Positions 9,314-17,106 of a DNA stretch of 56,503 bases are shown one piece after another (positions within the stretch are counted from its first letter, which is position 1; every line of letters starts with the position of its first letter). The position numbers and the translations under genes are program-made. The stretch comes from Streptomyces fuscigenes (GTDB lineage: Bacteria > Actinomycetota > Actinomycetes > Streptomycetales > Streptomycetaceae): the NCBI RefSeq assembly GCF_021556455.1, contig NZ_JAKGCV010000006.1:1-56503 (forward strand), written 5' to 3'. The notes beneath the pieces were generated by a model. That model saw only the letters and a program-made list of their open reading frames with translations. It did not search any database and was not told where the DNA came from.

Positions 9314-9409
9314 GCCGCGAGCTCCGCGGCGGCCCCCTCGAAACCGGATTTCGCCTGGGGCCGCCGGTGGGCTAAAGTAAACGTCGTTGCCGCAGTACGA
9401 GGCAGCGAT

Positions 9410-9483
9410 CGGGGTGTAGCGCAGCTTGGCAGCGCGCTTCGTTCGGGACGAAGAGGTCGTGGGTTCAAATCCCGCCACCCCGA
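9410..9483 (+). tRNA. tRNA-Pro (anticodon CGG)
   Basis: Cloverleaf visible: acceptor stem CGGGGTG/CACCCCG (9410-9416 with 9476-9482), discriminator A at 9483, anticodon stem CTTCG/CGAAG enclosing TTCGGGA with anticodon CGG, and T-arm GTGGGTTCAAATCCCGC. CCA is not encoded. It decodes CCG proline codons. tRNA genes are classic integration sites and the accessory region begins directly after this one. Confidence 0.96.
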
Positions 9484-9488
9484 CACAG

Positions 9489-9528
9489 GCCAAAGGCCCA
9501 TTCGCATGATCGCGAGTGGGCCTTTGGC
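9489..9528 (+). terminator. Hairpin terminator after tRNA-Pro
   Basis: A 17-bp near-perfect stem, GCCAAAGGCCCATTCGC with GCGAGTGGGCCTTTGGC, around a six-base loop (9506-9511), starting six bases after the tRNA. Confidence 0.85.
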
Positions 9529-9565
9529 GTGCTCAGGCGCCACACAGGGGGCCAACCGATTCGCG

Positions 9566-10624
9566 TCATCGCCCCCGACCCTGGGAGCCGAAGTGCCTCG
9601 TCCGTCGCTTCCGCGCCCGTGTTAGCACGAGGCTCGGCCGCCCCAACCGAACGCCCAAGCTCTCCAAAGCGCTAGGTGTATTGCCTCGTGAGGTTCGGAC
9701 GCGGCTGGCTGGTGGTTGGCCTTTCAGCGCGGTGTGGCCGCGGTGGTGATTGTAGGTATGCAGCCAGGCGGGGAAGGCGTCGCGTCGATCCTGCTCGGAG
9801 CGGTAGGGCCGGGCGTAGGCCCACTCGTCGAGCAGGGCGCGGTTGAAGCGTTCGACCTTGCCGTTGGTCTGCGGCCGGTAGGGCCGGGTGCGCTTGTGTG
9901 CGATGCCGGCCTCGGCCAGTAGGTCGCGCCAGTCGCGAGAGCGGTAGCAGGAGCCGTTGTCGGTCAGGACTCGTTCGATGCTGATCCCGCAGTCATGGAA
10001 GAAGGCCTGGGCCCGCTGCCAGAAGCCGGTGGCGGTCTCCTTCTTCTCGTCCGTGAGGATCTCGCTGTAGGCAAGGCGGGAGTGGTCGTCGACGGCGGTG
10101 TGCAGGTAGCTGTAGCCCATCTTCGAACGGGTCTTGCGTCCTGCCTGACGGCCCAGGACCTTGTGTCCTCCGCCGTCGGGGATGTTGCCGAGTTTCTTGA
10201 TGTCGACGTGGACGAGTTCGCCGGGCCGGTCACGTTCGTAGCGGCGCACGGGCCGGCCGGTTGCGCGGTCCAGGTGGGCCAGGCGGGCTATGCGGTAGCG
10301 GACCAGGACGCGGTGCACGGTCGAGGGCACCAGTCCGAGCAGGTGGGCGATGCGGGCCGGGCCCCAGCGGCGAGCAAGGCGGACCTTGATGATCCGCCGT
10401 TCGGTGCGGGTAGGAGTCTGGCGCGGGCTCGTGCGGGGACGGCTTGAACGGTCACTCATTCCAGCCTCCCCGAACTCGCGGTAGCGGGCAGCCCAACGCT
10501 GGGCCGTGGTCGGGGAGACCTGGAAGCGCTCGGCGGCTCGCCTCAGGGGCCAGCCGCCGTCCACGACGCAGCGGGCCAGACGCAGCCGTCCGGTCTCAGT
10601 CAGGGGTGCATTACGGTGGGGCAC
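9566..10624 (-). CDS. IS481-family transposase, C-terminus frameshifted
   Basis: DDE transposase with an N-terminal HTH region (TETGRLRLARCVVDGGWPLR and VSPTTAQRWAARYREFG) and an rve catalytic core: Asp in HVDIKKLGNIPDG, Asp in TDNGSCY and Glu in NGKVERFNRAL. The GTG at 10624 (VPHRNAPL) matches the family start. Near the 3' end, after PPASRV, the reading frame leaves the family C-terminus: one missing base at about 9695-9702 replaces the expected NLTRQYT-stop by a tail of about 45 residues running out of the element to 9566. The catalytic core is intact, so activity is possible but uncertain. Confidence 0.88.
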   Translation of the reverse strand: MPHRNAPLTETGRLRLARCVVDGGWPLRRAAERFQVSPTTAQRWAARYREFGEAGMSDRSSRPRTSPRQTPTRTERRIIKVRLARRWGPARIAHLLGLVPSTVHRVLVRYRIARLAHLDRATGRPVRRYERDRPGELVHVDIKKLGNIPDGGGHKVLGRQAGRKTRSKMGYSYLHTAVDDHSRLAYSEILTDEKKETATGFWQRAQAFFHDCGISIERVLTDNGSCYRSRDWRDLLAEAGIAHKRTRPYRPQTNGKVERFNRALLDEWAYARPYRSEQDRRDAFPAWLHTYNHHRGHTALKGQPPASRVRTSRGNTPSALESLGVRLGRPSLVLTRARKRRTRHFGSQGRGR

Positions 10625-10753
10625 GAGGGCCTCTCTGGTCGCCGGTGCAGATGTCGCAATCCACACCAGGCCAGAAGGCCCTCACCCATTTCAAGATCCC
10701 TCAGCAGAGACCTTGCTCACCCGTCCACAACCTCCCCGGACAGAACAGCTAGG
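9671..10753 (-). mobile_element. IS481-family insertion sequence with 6-bp target duplication
   Basis: The element proper is 9677-10747 (1071 bp). It is flanked by the direct repeat GCTAGG (9671-9676 and 10748-10753), matching the CTAG-centred 6-bp target preference known for IS481. The element begins TGT and ends ACA. Terminal inverted repeats are imperfect: TGTATTGCCTCGTGAGGTTCG at the left against TGTTCTGTCCGGGGAGGTTG at the right (read inward). The complete duplication means the insertion is simple and not rearranged. The transposase stop codon in the unshifted frame would be supplied by the TAG of the target duplication. Confidence 0.88.
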
Positions 10754-11479
10754 CGCCATGGGCGACGACTCGTGTGCCCATCCATGAGCTCAAGCGCTGG
10801 ATCCCGGTTCCTGCACGGGGCACCTGCAACGACTCGATGCGTCGAACGCCTCACGAGGAGCTGAACTGGGGAAACGCAACTGCGAGCCCTGCTTGCGCCG
10901 TGCGGAACTGCCGCACGATCGAACGCTTGTCGGGCTATGGTGGGGAAATCACACGCAAGGCAGCCTGCGGAGACGCATATCCACGCGCCCAGATAACCGA
11001 GTTAGGCAATTGGCTCGTTCCGTCGTGCCGGTTGCTGCCAGGATGAGTTGTGGCGTCATGGACACCGTGGAGGTTTCCGACGGTTCGACGCCGCCCGACG
11101 CTCCAGCCACGTGACCCGAGTCGGCCCTCGGTCACTCGGTGGGTGTTACCTGATTCGTGAGATCACCGGACGGGCTGAGCCCGGGCCGTGTGGTGGCCCA
11201 AATCGCTTCGAGGCGGAGAGATTACGGTTCCACGCCCGCCACGCCTCGCAGCGAAGTATCAGGCCAGGATCTGATCCGTATCACACGCCACCCCTCGGAG
11301 GTCACCCTGAGTAGCCTCTTTCAATCAAGCCTCGCCCCGGAGCCTCTAGCGCAAGGGATCCACCCACCGGCGGCAGACAGCGCTGCCCCTGTGTTACTTG
11401 CTTTTCGCCATCACCGCGTCGAAGAAACACTAAAGTCATCGTTGGAGGCGTGGGCGAAGCGGAGCCTACGCGCATGTAG
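10754..11479. other. Noncoding stretch after the IS element
   Basis: About 725 bases with lower and more mixed base composition than the core genes. Open frames are short and encode no recognisable domain. It contains the upstream region of the PIN-like gene, including an ACACTAAAGT stretch (about 11427-11436) that could be part of a promoter. I see no tRNA or integrase remnant. Confidence 0.5.
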
Positions 11480-12778
11480 GTGGGGGTGGCTGTGGTGACC
11501 GATGCGATACCCAACGCCGGGCGTGGTCTGTTCGATGACTTCGGGGCCTACCAGACCCCAACAACCTCGGACTTCACTGCGGTACTCAAAGACGGGTTGG
11601 TCGCTCCCGATGCGAACGTGCTGCTGAATCTCTATCGGTACACGGAGCAGGCTCGGACCGACCTCCTGCGCACTCTAGGTGCGCTCGGGGACCGTCTCTT
11701 CGTTCCACACCAGGTCGTTGAAGAGTTCTGGCGGAACAGAGAAAGCGTCATCACCGATGCCCGGTCGACGAGCACGAACGCGGCCCAGGAGATGAGCAGC
11801 CATACCCTCACAGCAGTGCAGACGCTCCGCACTTGGGCCAATCGGGTAGCCCTGAGCGACGAGGACTTCACGAGCCTCCGCGATCGATTGACGGGTGTCT
11901 TTGATGAGGTACAGAAGAAAATCACTGAGATCGGCGAGGGTGAGTGGCAGAGCATCACTCCGGACACAGGTATTGATCCAGTGATTCCCGGTTTGGAACG
12001 TGCCCTCGCCGGCCGCGCTGGATCACCCTTCAACCCTGAGGAAATCCTCAAACTCACCGAGGTAGGCGGAGAACGGATCAAGAAGCGTGTGCCGCCGGGC
12101 TACATGGATGCCAAGAAGGATGGCGATGGCGCGGTAGGCGACTTCTTCGTTTGGGAGCAGCTTCTGCGCGCAGCATCTGAGTGCGAGAGCGACGTCCTCT
12201 TTGTGACCGGAGACGTAAAAGAGGACTGGTGGCGGAAGGAGCATGGTCACAACAGAGGCCCCCGGCCAGAGCTGTCCGCGGAACTCCGCAGACGGGGCGG
12301 TGGTCGACTGTTCCTGTTGTCGCCGAAGCAGTTCCTCGAAGTGGCCGCCCCCATCTTGCAGCTAAGTCTCCAAGCTGGCTCCGTGGAAGATATCGAGCGC
12401 GTGGAACGTATCGAGACCGAGCCCTCTCGGGGCGGCTGGACTACAGCCGCGATTGAGGAACTCTTCAACGGCCTCACGTATGAGGGATACGGCAACCGGG
12501 TCGACGTGATCCGCTACGCGGCCGACATGGATGGCTATATCGAGGCAGTGTCCGTCTACGACATCTGTGATTACGACGACGACCGGAGTCTCAGAGGCTT
12601 TACGAAACCGATTAGGCGGATCAGCGAAAAGCTGGTGGAGCAAGGGGTCATCCCGGATTCTGCCGTTCCAGTCCTAGCCGCCGAGTACCAGAGTGGCTCA
12701 GGTCGGGCCTCCGGATTCAAGATCGATCCTCTTCTAGTGCCGCTGATCAACGACTTGGCGGATGACGAGGACCAGTAG
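11480..12778 (+). CDS. PIN-like domain protein (PIN_8/DUF4935 type)
   Basis: 432 residues. The N-terminal half has a PIN-nuclease pattern: Asp44 in VAPDANVLLNLY, Glu81/Glu82 in VPHQVVEEFWRN, Asp221 in GAVGDFFVWEQLL and Asp245/Asp249 in FVTGDVKEDWW, i.e. the acidic metal-binding set in order with a long insertion between. This resembles the PIN_8 ('PIN-like domain') family, often found in defence islands. The C-terminal ~130 residues are of unknown fold. Several GTG starts lie close together (11480, 11486, 11492, 11495); GGTGGGGG just upstream favours 11492 or 11495. Base composition is lower in G+C than the core, suggesting transfer. Probably a metal-dependent RNase or DNase; target unknown. 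Confidence 0.75.
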   Translation: MGVAVVTDAIPNAGRGLFDDFGAYQTPTTSDFTAVLKDGLVAPDANVLLNLYRYTEQARTDLLRTLGALGDRLFVPHQVVEEFWRNRESVITDARSTSTNAAQEMSSHTLTAVQTLRTWANRVALSDEDFTSLRDRLTGVFDEVQKKITEIGEGEWQSITPDTGIDPVIPGLERALAGRAGSPFNPEEILKLTEVGGERIKKRVPPGYMDAKKDGDGAVGDFFVWEQLLRAASECESDVLFVTGDVKEDWWRKEHGHNRGPRPELSAELRRRGGGRLFLLSPKQFLEVAAPILQLSLQAGSVEDIERVERIETEPSRGGWTTAAIEELFNGLTYEGYGNRVDVIRYAADMDGYIEAVSVYDICDYDDDRSLRGFTKPIRRISEKLVEQGVIPDSAVPVLAAEYQSGSGRASGFKIDPLLVPLINDLADDEDQ

Positions 12779-13108
12779 GCCAGTTGGCCTGGGTGCTCCG
12801 AACCGCCGGGTGTTTGCAGCCTGCCGCCACACCCAGCGTCTCCTGGGAAAGGCGGCTTTGCTTCTTAAACGGAGGCACAAGGCGGGTTCAAGTGCGGCAG
12901 GCTGCACGCCACCCGCAACGGGTTGAGTTCGTGAGGTGCCGGCACCGGAGCTGTCAAGGGGCAAGCCCTTGCACAGCAAAGGGCCTGGACAGGTGATCCG
13001 CCTCAGGGCGCGGTGTGTCTGACCGTCTATGTGACACGGGTAGTACCGATTGGCAGAGTCGCCCGATACTTCGCATGACCGTCTAGCTTGTGTGCTAGGC
13101 ATGCCCTC
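12779..13108. other. Intergenic, no gene seen
   Basis: 330 bases between two plus-strand genes; no supported gene or hairpin. A CTAGCTTGTGTGCTAG imperfect palindrome sits just before the next start (13083-13098) and could be an operator. Confidence 0.4.
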
Positions 13109-13516
13109 ATGCACTCTGCGGCACCGCTGCCCCATGTGGACCTCACCGAAAACCAGCGCCGACTCCTTGCCCGGCTGGCCCTGGGTTCCCTCCCCGTCCC
13201 CACCGACCGCCCAGCCTTCACGCGTGCGCTGGCCGCGGATGGCCTCGAAGCTGATTTCATCCGGGCCGATCTACCGTCGCTTCGTTGGATGAGACTGGTC
13301 GACGTGGCCGAGGGGTCACTGATGCTGACCGACCTTGGCGCCGCCGTCCACTTCCGGGCGCTTTTCGAGTCCTCCCAGGAGCGGCTCAGCGAGGTGGTCC
13401 GGCTTGCTGAGCGGGGTGAGGACACGGTCCCCCGCCTCGCCCGCGCCATTCGCGGGGTAGCAGAAGGTTCCTGCTCCCTTCCGCAAGCCCTCCTCTCCCT
13501 GGAGGAAGCAACCTGA
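13109..13516 (+). CDS. Small protein of unknown function, possible winged-helix fold
   Basis: 135 residues starting MHSAAPLPHVDLTENQRR; an in-frame TTG 21 bases upstream is less likely. The order of predicted helices followed by RWMRLVDVAEGSLMLTDLGAAV looks like a winged helix ending in the 'LT.lG' strand seen in MarR/ArsR-type regulators, but no family is recognised. Codon use is normal GC-rich Streptomyces style, which supports real coding. It is convergent with the type ISP-like gene, 25 bases away. Confidence 0.6.
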   Translation: MHSAAPLPHVDLTENQRRLLARLALGSLPVPTDRPAFTRALAADGLEADFIRADLPSLRWMRLVDVAEGSLMLTDLGAAVHFRALFESSQERLSEVVRLAERGEDTVPRLARAIRGVAEGSCSLPQALLSLEEAT

Positions 13517-13541
13517 AGAGGGCCCGGGGCAGCACCCGAGC

Positions 13542-16500
13542 TCAGCCGAACAGGGTGCCGGCTGCGTGACGCCGGACCCGCCGCGCGGCGGCTGGTACTG
13601 GCAATATCCCGGCCACGGAAAGTTCCGCCTCGGTGATCACGGGACCGGCCACAATGTGATCCAACAGTTGCCTCTGCGCGTCGGCCAAGTCGGTGAGACG
13701 ACGCAGCACGGATAGCATGTCGATGAGTTCGGTCGTCCACTCGTGCAGCCAGCGGCCGGCATGGATGTCATCCAGCGGACTCGTCCGCTTGCTGGTTGGT
13801 TTGGACTTTCTGTAGCCGAACCAATGGCCGACGATCTTCATGCCTCCGACATCGTACGCCCAAACATCCTCTGGTACTGGACCGAACGCCCCGGAGCCCG
13901 CGTGCAGCGTCCCCGTCTCGGCGTCGTAGATCATACGATCGGGAATCGGATCACCGATGGGTGTGAGATAGCGGACCTGGCGCGGGTCGTCCGGAGCGAA
14001 CTGCACTTGCCCGGTCGGCCGGCCCGCACTTGGGTTGGCGCAGCGCTCGCCATACGTAGACGCCCACAGGATCTCCTGTCCCAGGGCAACGGCACGAGAC
14101 CACAGCGCCCTGTCGCAAGTCAAAGGTATCCGAACTCCTGGGGTCAGCAGCTCTTCTACGAACCTCTCGGTGAAGGCCTGCTGTCCGGATATCGCCACTA
14201 CGTATGCGGCCAGGTCGACTGCCCCGACCCGGCCGCAGCCCAGGGTGCGGGCCAGAAAAGGAAGAAGGCCTGGAGTCGCATTGGGGGTTCCGTCGGGATG
14301 GAGGATCGGGAGGACTCGCCCCCCGCGGCCGTTGAAGTGATGTGTATCCGGAATGAGTTCGGTGACCGTAACCGCTGGACCGGAGTCGATCGCTTGGGAC
14401 GACTGCTGGTTGAGGAAGATCTGGCCGGCCTGGAGGGAGGCCCACAGGTCGGGGCGCGGGTAGTCGATTACACGGCTGTCAGCGATCAGCCACTGCCGGT
14501 CGAAGCTTCGTAGGGCCGTACGTATGACGCCAGGGCGAACGTTTGCCTCCTGGCCCACCGACTGCGAGTGACCGGGTCGCCCCGGTAAAGCGTCCCTGGT
14601 TGAGTCCAGCTTCCGGTCCCGGGTCTCCTTGAACTGCTCGGCCCTGAGAACGGGATCAATGGAGCGCACCAATGTTGACCAGCGTTCACGGAGAACATCC
14701 GCGGAAGGATCAGTCACCCACGATCGGTTTGACGTCACCCCCAGGGTCCCCCAGGGGAAGAGATCGTCCAGTGCCGGGTAGTCCTCCCATCCCGAGACAG
14801 CACGGGGAGTGAACGGCCGAGGGGATCGGTCGTGCGTGTCGCGCCAACCGTCGTCATCGAGCTGCACTTCACGCAGTTGCCGGAACTTGTCACCACGACG
14901 CCCAGCAAGGGCGCGATAGTGCACCTTCGCCCGGTGATCCTCGCTCCGCCGGGTGCCGGCCTTTCGCACGAAGATCGAGATCGCCAGCGGCTGGGCCACG
15001 CCCGAGAAAGGGCGAGTGGCGACGTCCGAACGATGGCCCTCCGGTGACAAATTGATGATCCAGCCCTCGTCGCAGGTCCGGCGCAGGTACTCGCGCATCC
15101 CGCGGCCACCGGGGCCGGTCGCCCAGCCCGTCGGCGTGATCAGGCAGACGACGCCATGGCGTTCGTCGTCGTGCGCGTCGAAGACCTTCCACGTGGCCCA
15201 ACGCCAGAAGTACACGTACATGTTCTTGAGGATGTGTTCGTAGCGGCCGTTGCCCGGATACCGGAAGGCATCCAGCAGAGGCGCCTCGCTGCGGTCCGCA
15301 CGTTTCTCGATCCACCCGCCACGGTCTTCGGCCTTGTCGTCGTAGGGCGGGTTGGCGATCACCACGGTCACCGGCACGTTCGCCTTCACGTTGTTGGCGC
15401 GCCTCCGTGACTCGGAGAGGGCGTCGTACGTGGATGCCAGGTACTCCTCTTCGACGAACGGGTTGTCCAGGGTGTCGGTGACGAAGAGATTGAGACCGCC
15501 CCGGGGCGGATGGGTCCCGTGTCTCCTGAGGAGATCGGACGTCCGCAGCTCGGCTACGGCGAAGGGCCCCATCTGCATCTCGAATCCATACAGGCGTGGG
15601 GCCAGCCGGGCTATGGCGTCGGTGGCCATCGCACGGCCGGAACGGTCCGCCGCCTGTTCGGCCACACGCTCGATGATGGTGTGCAGGTAGGTCCCTGTCC
15701 CCATGGCGGGGTCGACGATCCGTACACCTTCACTGCCGAAGGCGTCGGGCTGGTTCAGCCTGGTACGCAGGACATCCTCAGTGAGGCGCACCATCTCCTC
15801 GACGACCTCGTGTGGTGTGTAGTACGAGCCGCTCCTCTGGCGCAGGAGCGGGTCGTACACGGTGAGGAAATGCTCGTACAGGTGCAGATAGGCGTCTCGG
15901 TTACCCGACCGGATGGCCGGCCAGTCCACCGTGGCGATGGTGCGGCGCAGTAACTCCAGGGTGACGGTGAAGCGTTCGTTCACATTGTCCGTCAGGAGTT
16001 GCAGCGCCTTTCCCATGAGTGCGTGGCCGTCGTCCAGCAACCGGCCGATGTCGTGGAGGCCGGCCTCCTTGCTCAATACGTTCTCGGACCGTGCGAGGAG
16101 CAGCGCGAAGGTAACGGCTTGGGCGTATCCGTCGGCGAAGGTGGCCTCGTCGGCGGAGGGGAAGAGCATCCGGCGCCAGTCGTTCTTCAGCCCGGTGAAT
16201 GGCCTGGCGCGGATGTCGTCTGCAGGGTCAGCCGACCGGGCTTCGGCCGCCAGCTGTTCGAGCACCGCACCCCTGAGCAGCCGGCACAGAGGCGCCACGT
16301 GTTGGACGAGCCGGAAGACGTGCTTGATGGCGGGTGGTCTCCAGTGGAGGAACTGCCTCAGTAACGCGTCCAGGGCAGAAGGGTCAGCCGGCACCAGCCT
16401 GTCGCCCGCGGTGCGAAGGGAGCCTTCCAGATGGACGGCTCCGCCAAGTTGCTGACCGTCACGGAACAGTCGCCACTCGGTTCCGTTGGTGTACAAGAGG

Positions 16501-16889
16501 TTGGGGAGGTTGCGGAGCTTTTCCCACTGCTCCCGGTTGCTCCTGCCGAAGGAGTTCGGGTCGACGGACAGGCCCGGCCTCTTGAGCTCGATGTAACCCG
16601 TCAGTTCACCGCTCGCGCGGACCGCATAGTCGGGGCGCACTCCGAGGTCGGCAACCCGGAACTCGTCATGCCAGGAAACCTCGGTCTGCTCGTATCGGTG
16701 TCCTACCGCCTGGAGCAACGCCTCCAACGGAGCGCGGATGGAGGCTTCCGGACTGCCTCCGCCCGAGAGCTTGACCTTGCAGGATCGTCCGAACTCCGCC
16801 ACAGCGGCAAGCAGCCAGCCGTCTAACCCCCCTGACATCTTCCCCCCACGGATCGAGTCAGGTCGCCGATCGTACCCACGCTCAGTCAT
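13542..16889 (-). CDS. Type ISP/IIG-like nuclease-methyltransferase
   Basis: 1115 residues. A PD-(D/E)XK nuclease region lies at the N-terminus: Asp87 (GVRPDYAV) and Glu101-x-Lys103 (YIELKRPG). A helical spacer leads to an N6-adenine methyltransferase: GSYYTPHEVVEEMV at about 354, SAM motif I DPAMGTGT (393-400) and catalytic NPPY at 513-516. The C-terminal ~500 residues are probably target recognition. This is the layout of single-chain enzymes that methylate one strand and cut unmethylated DNA, but the helicase found in classical type ISP enzymes such as LlaGI is absent, so it is closer to type IIG. ATG at 16889 is used; an internal ATG at 16838 behind GGGGGGAAG is a good alternative. It is divergent from the kinase-helicase operon. 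Confidence 0.88.
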   Translation of the reverse strand: MTERGYDRRPDSIRGGKMSGGLDGWLLAAVAEFGRSCKVKLSGGGSPEASIRAPLEALLQAVGHRYEQTEVSWHDEFRVADLGVRPDYAVRASGELTGYIELKRPGLSVDPNSFGRSNREQWEKLRNLPNLLYTNGTEWRLFRDGQQLGGAVHLEGSLRTAGDRLVPADPSALDALLRQFLHWRPPAIKHVFRLVQHVAPLCRLLRGAVLEQLAAEARSADPADDIRARPFTGLKNDWRRMLFPSADEATFADGYAQAVTFALLLARSENVLSKEAGLHDIGRLLDDGHALMGKALQLLTDNVNERFTVTLELLRRTIATVDWPAIRSGNRDAYLHLYEHFLTVYDPLLRQRSGSYYTPHEVVEEMVRLTEDVLRTRLNQPDAFGSEGVRIVDPAMGTGTYLHTIIERVAEQAADRSGRAMATDAIARLAPRLYGFEMQMGPFAVAELRTSDLLRRHGTHPPRGGLNLFVTDTLDNPFVEEEYLASTYDALSESRRRANNVKANVPVTVVIANPPYDDKAEDRGGWIEKRADRSEAPLLDAFRYPGNGRYEHILKNMYVYFWRWATWKVFDAHDDERHGVVCLITPTGWATGPGGRGMREYLRRTCDEGWIINLSPEGHRSDVATRPFSGVAQPLAISIFVRKAGTRRSEDHRAKVHYRALAGRRGDKFRQLREVQLDDDGWRDTHDRSPRPFTPRAVSGWEDYPALDDLFPWGTLGVTSNRSWVTDPSADVLRERWSTLVRSIDPVLRAEQFKETRDRKLDSTRDALPGRPGHSQSVGQEANVRPGVIRTALRSFDRQWLIADSRVIDYPRPDLWASLQAGQIFLNQQSSQAIDSGPAVTVTELIPDTHHFNGRGGRVLPILHPDGTPNATPGLLPFLARTLGCGRVGAVDLAAYVVAISGQQAFTERFVEELLTPGVRIPLTCDRALWSRAVALGQEILWASTYGERCANPSAGRPTGQVQFAPDDPRQVRYLTPIGDPIPDRMIYDAETGTLHAGSGAFGPVPEDVWAYDVGGMKIVGHWFGYRKSKPTSKRTSPLDDIHAGRWLHEWTTELIDMLSVLRRLTDLADAQRQLLDHIVAGPVITEAELSVAGILPVPAAARRVRRHAAGTLFG

Positions 16890-17106
16890 CCTGCAAAGAC
16901 CCGCTGTGATTTCATCATTTCACCTTCCGTTGGCGAATCTCCGCCGGGAAGGCCGCCGAGGACCAGCGTCACTCATGACGCACGCAAGCATGTTGACAAC
17001 GTACACGCATAGGATTCACCCTGTGCATAGTTCGAGGTGTACGCTCCTGCTCTTGCGGGCGTAGTCACCTTGCACCCGATGATGCGAACGGGGAGGGCGA
17101 GGGTCG
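16890..17106. promoter_or_regulatory. Divergent promoter region of the methyltransferase and kinase-helicase operon
   Basis: A 217-base region less GC-rich than its flanks. It contains GCATGTTGACAACGTACACG starting at 16988 and GTGTACGCT at 17037-17045. Both elements recur upstream of the HTH-methylase gene near 46.8 kb. TTGACA at 16993-16998 looks like a -35 box but the following TAGGAT is only 11 bases away, so I treat the segment as a probable operator rather than assigning a promoter. GGGGAGGG upstream of the GTG at 17107 is the ribosome site. Confidence 0.5.

Noticed and set aside
9460..9483. attL/attR duplication of the tRNA-Pro 3' end bounding an integrative element
   Set aside because: I found no second copy by eye and no integrase; an exact search would be needed to settle it.
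16993..17015. TTGACA/TAGGAT promoter pair before the kinase-helicase gene
   Set aside because: Spacer is only 11 bases; a shared regulatory element is a better explanation.
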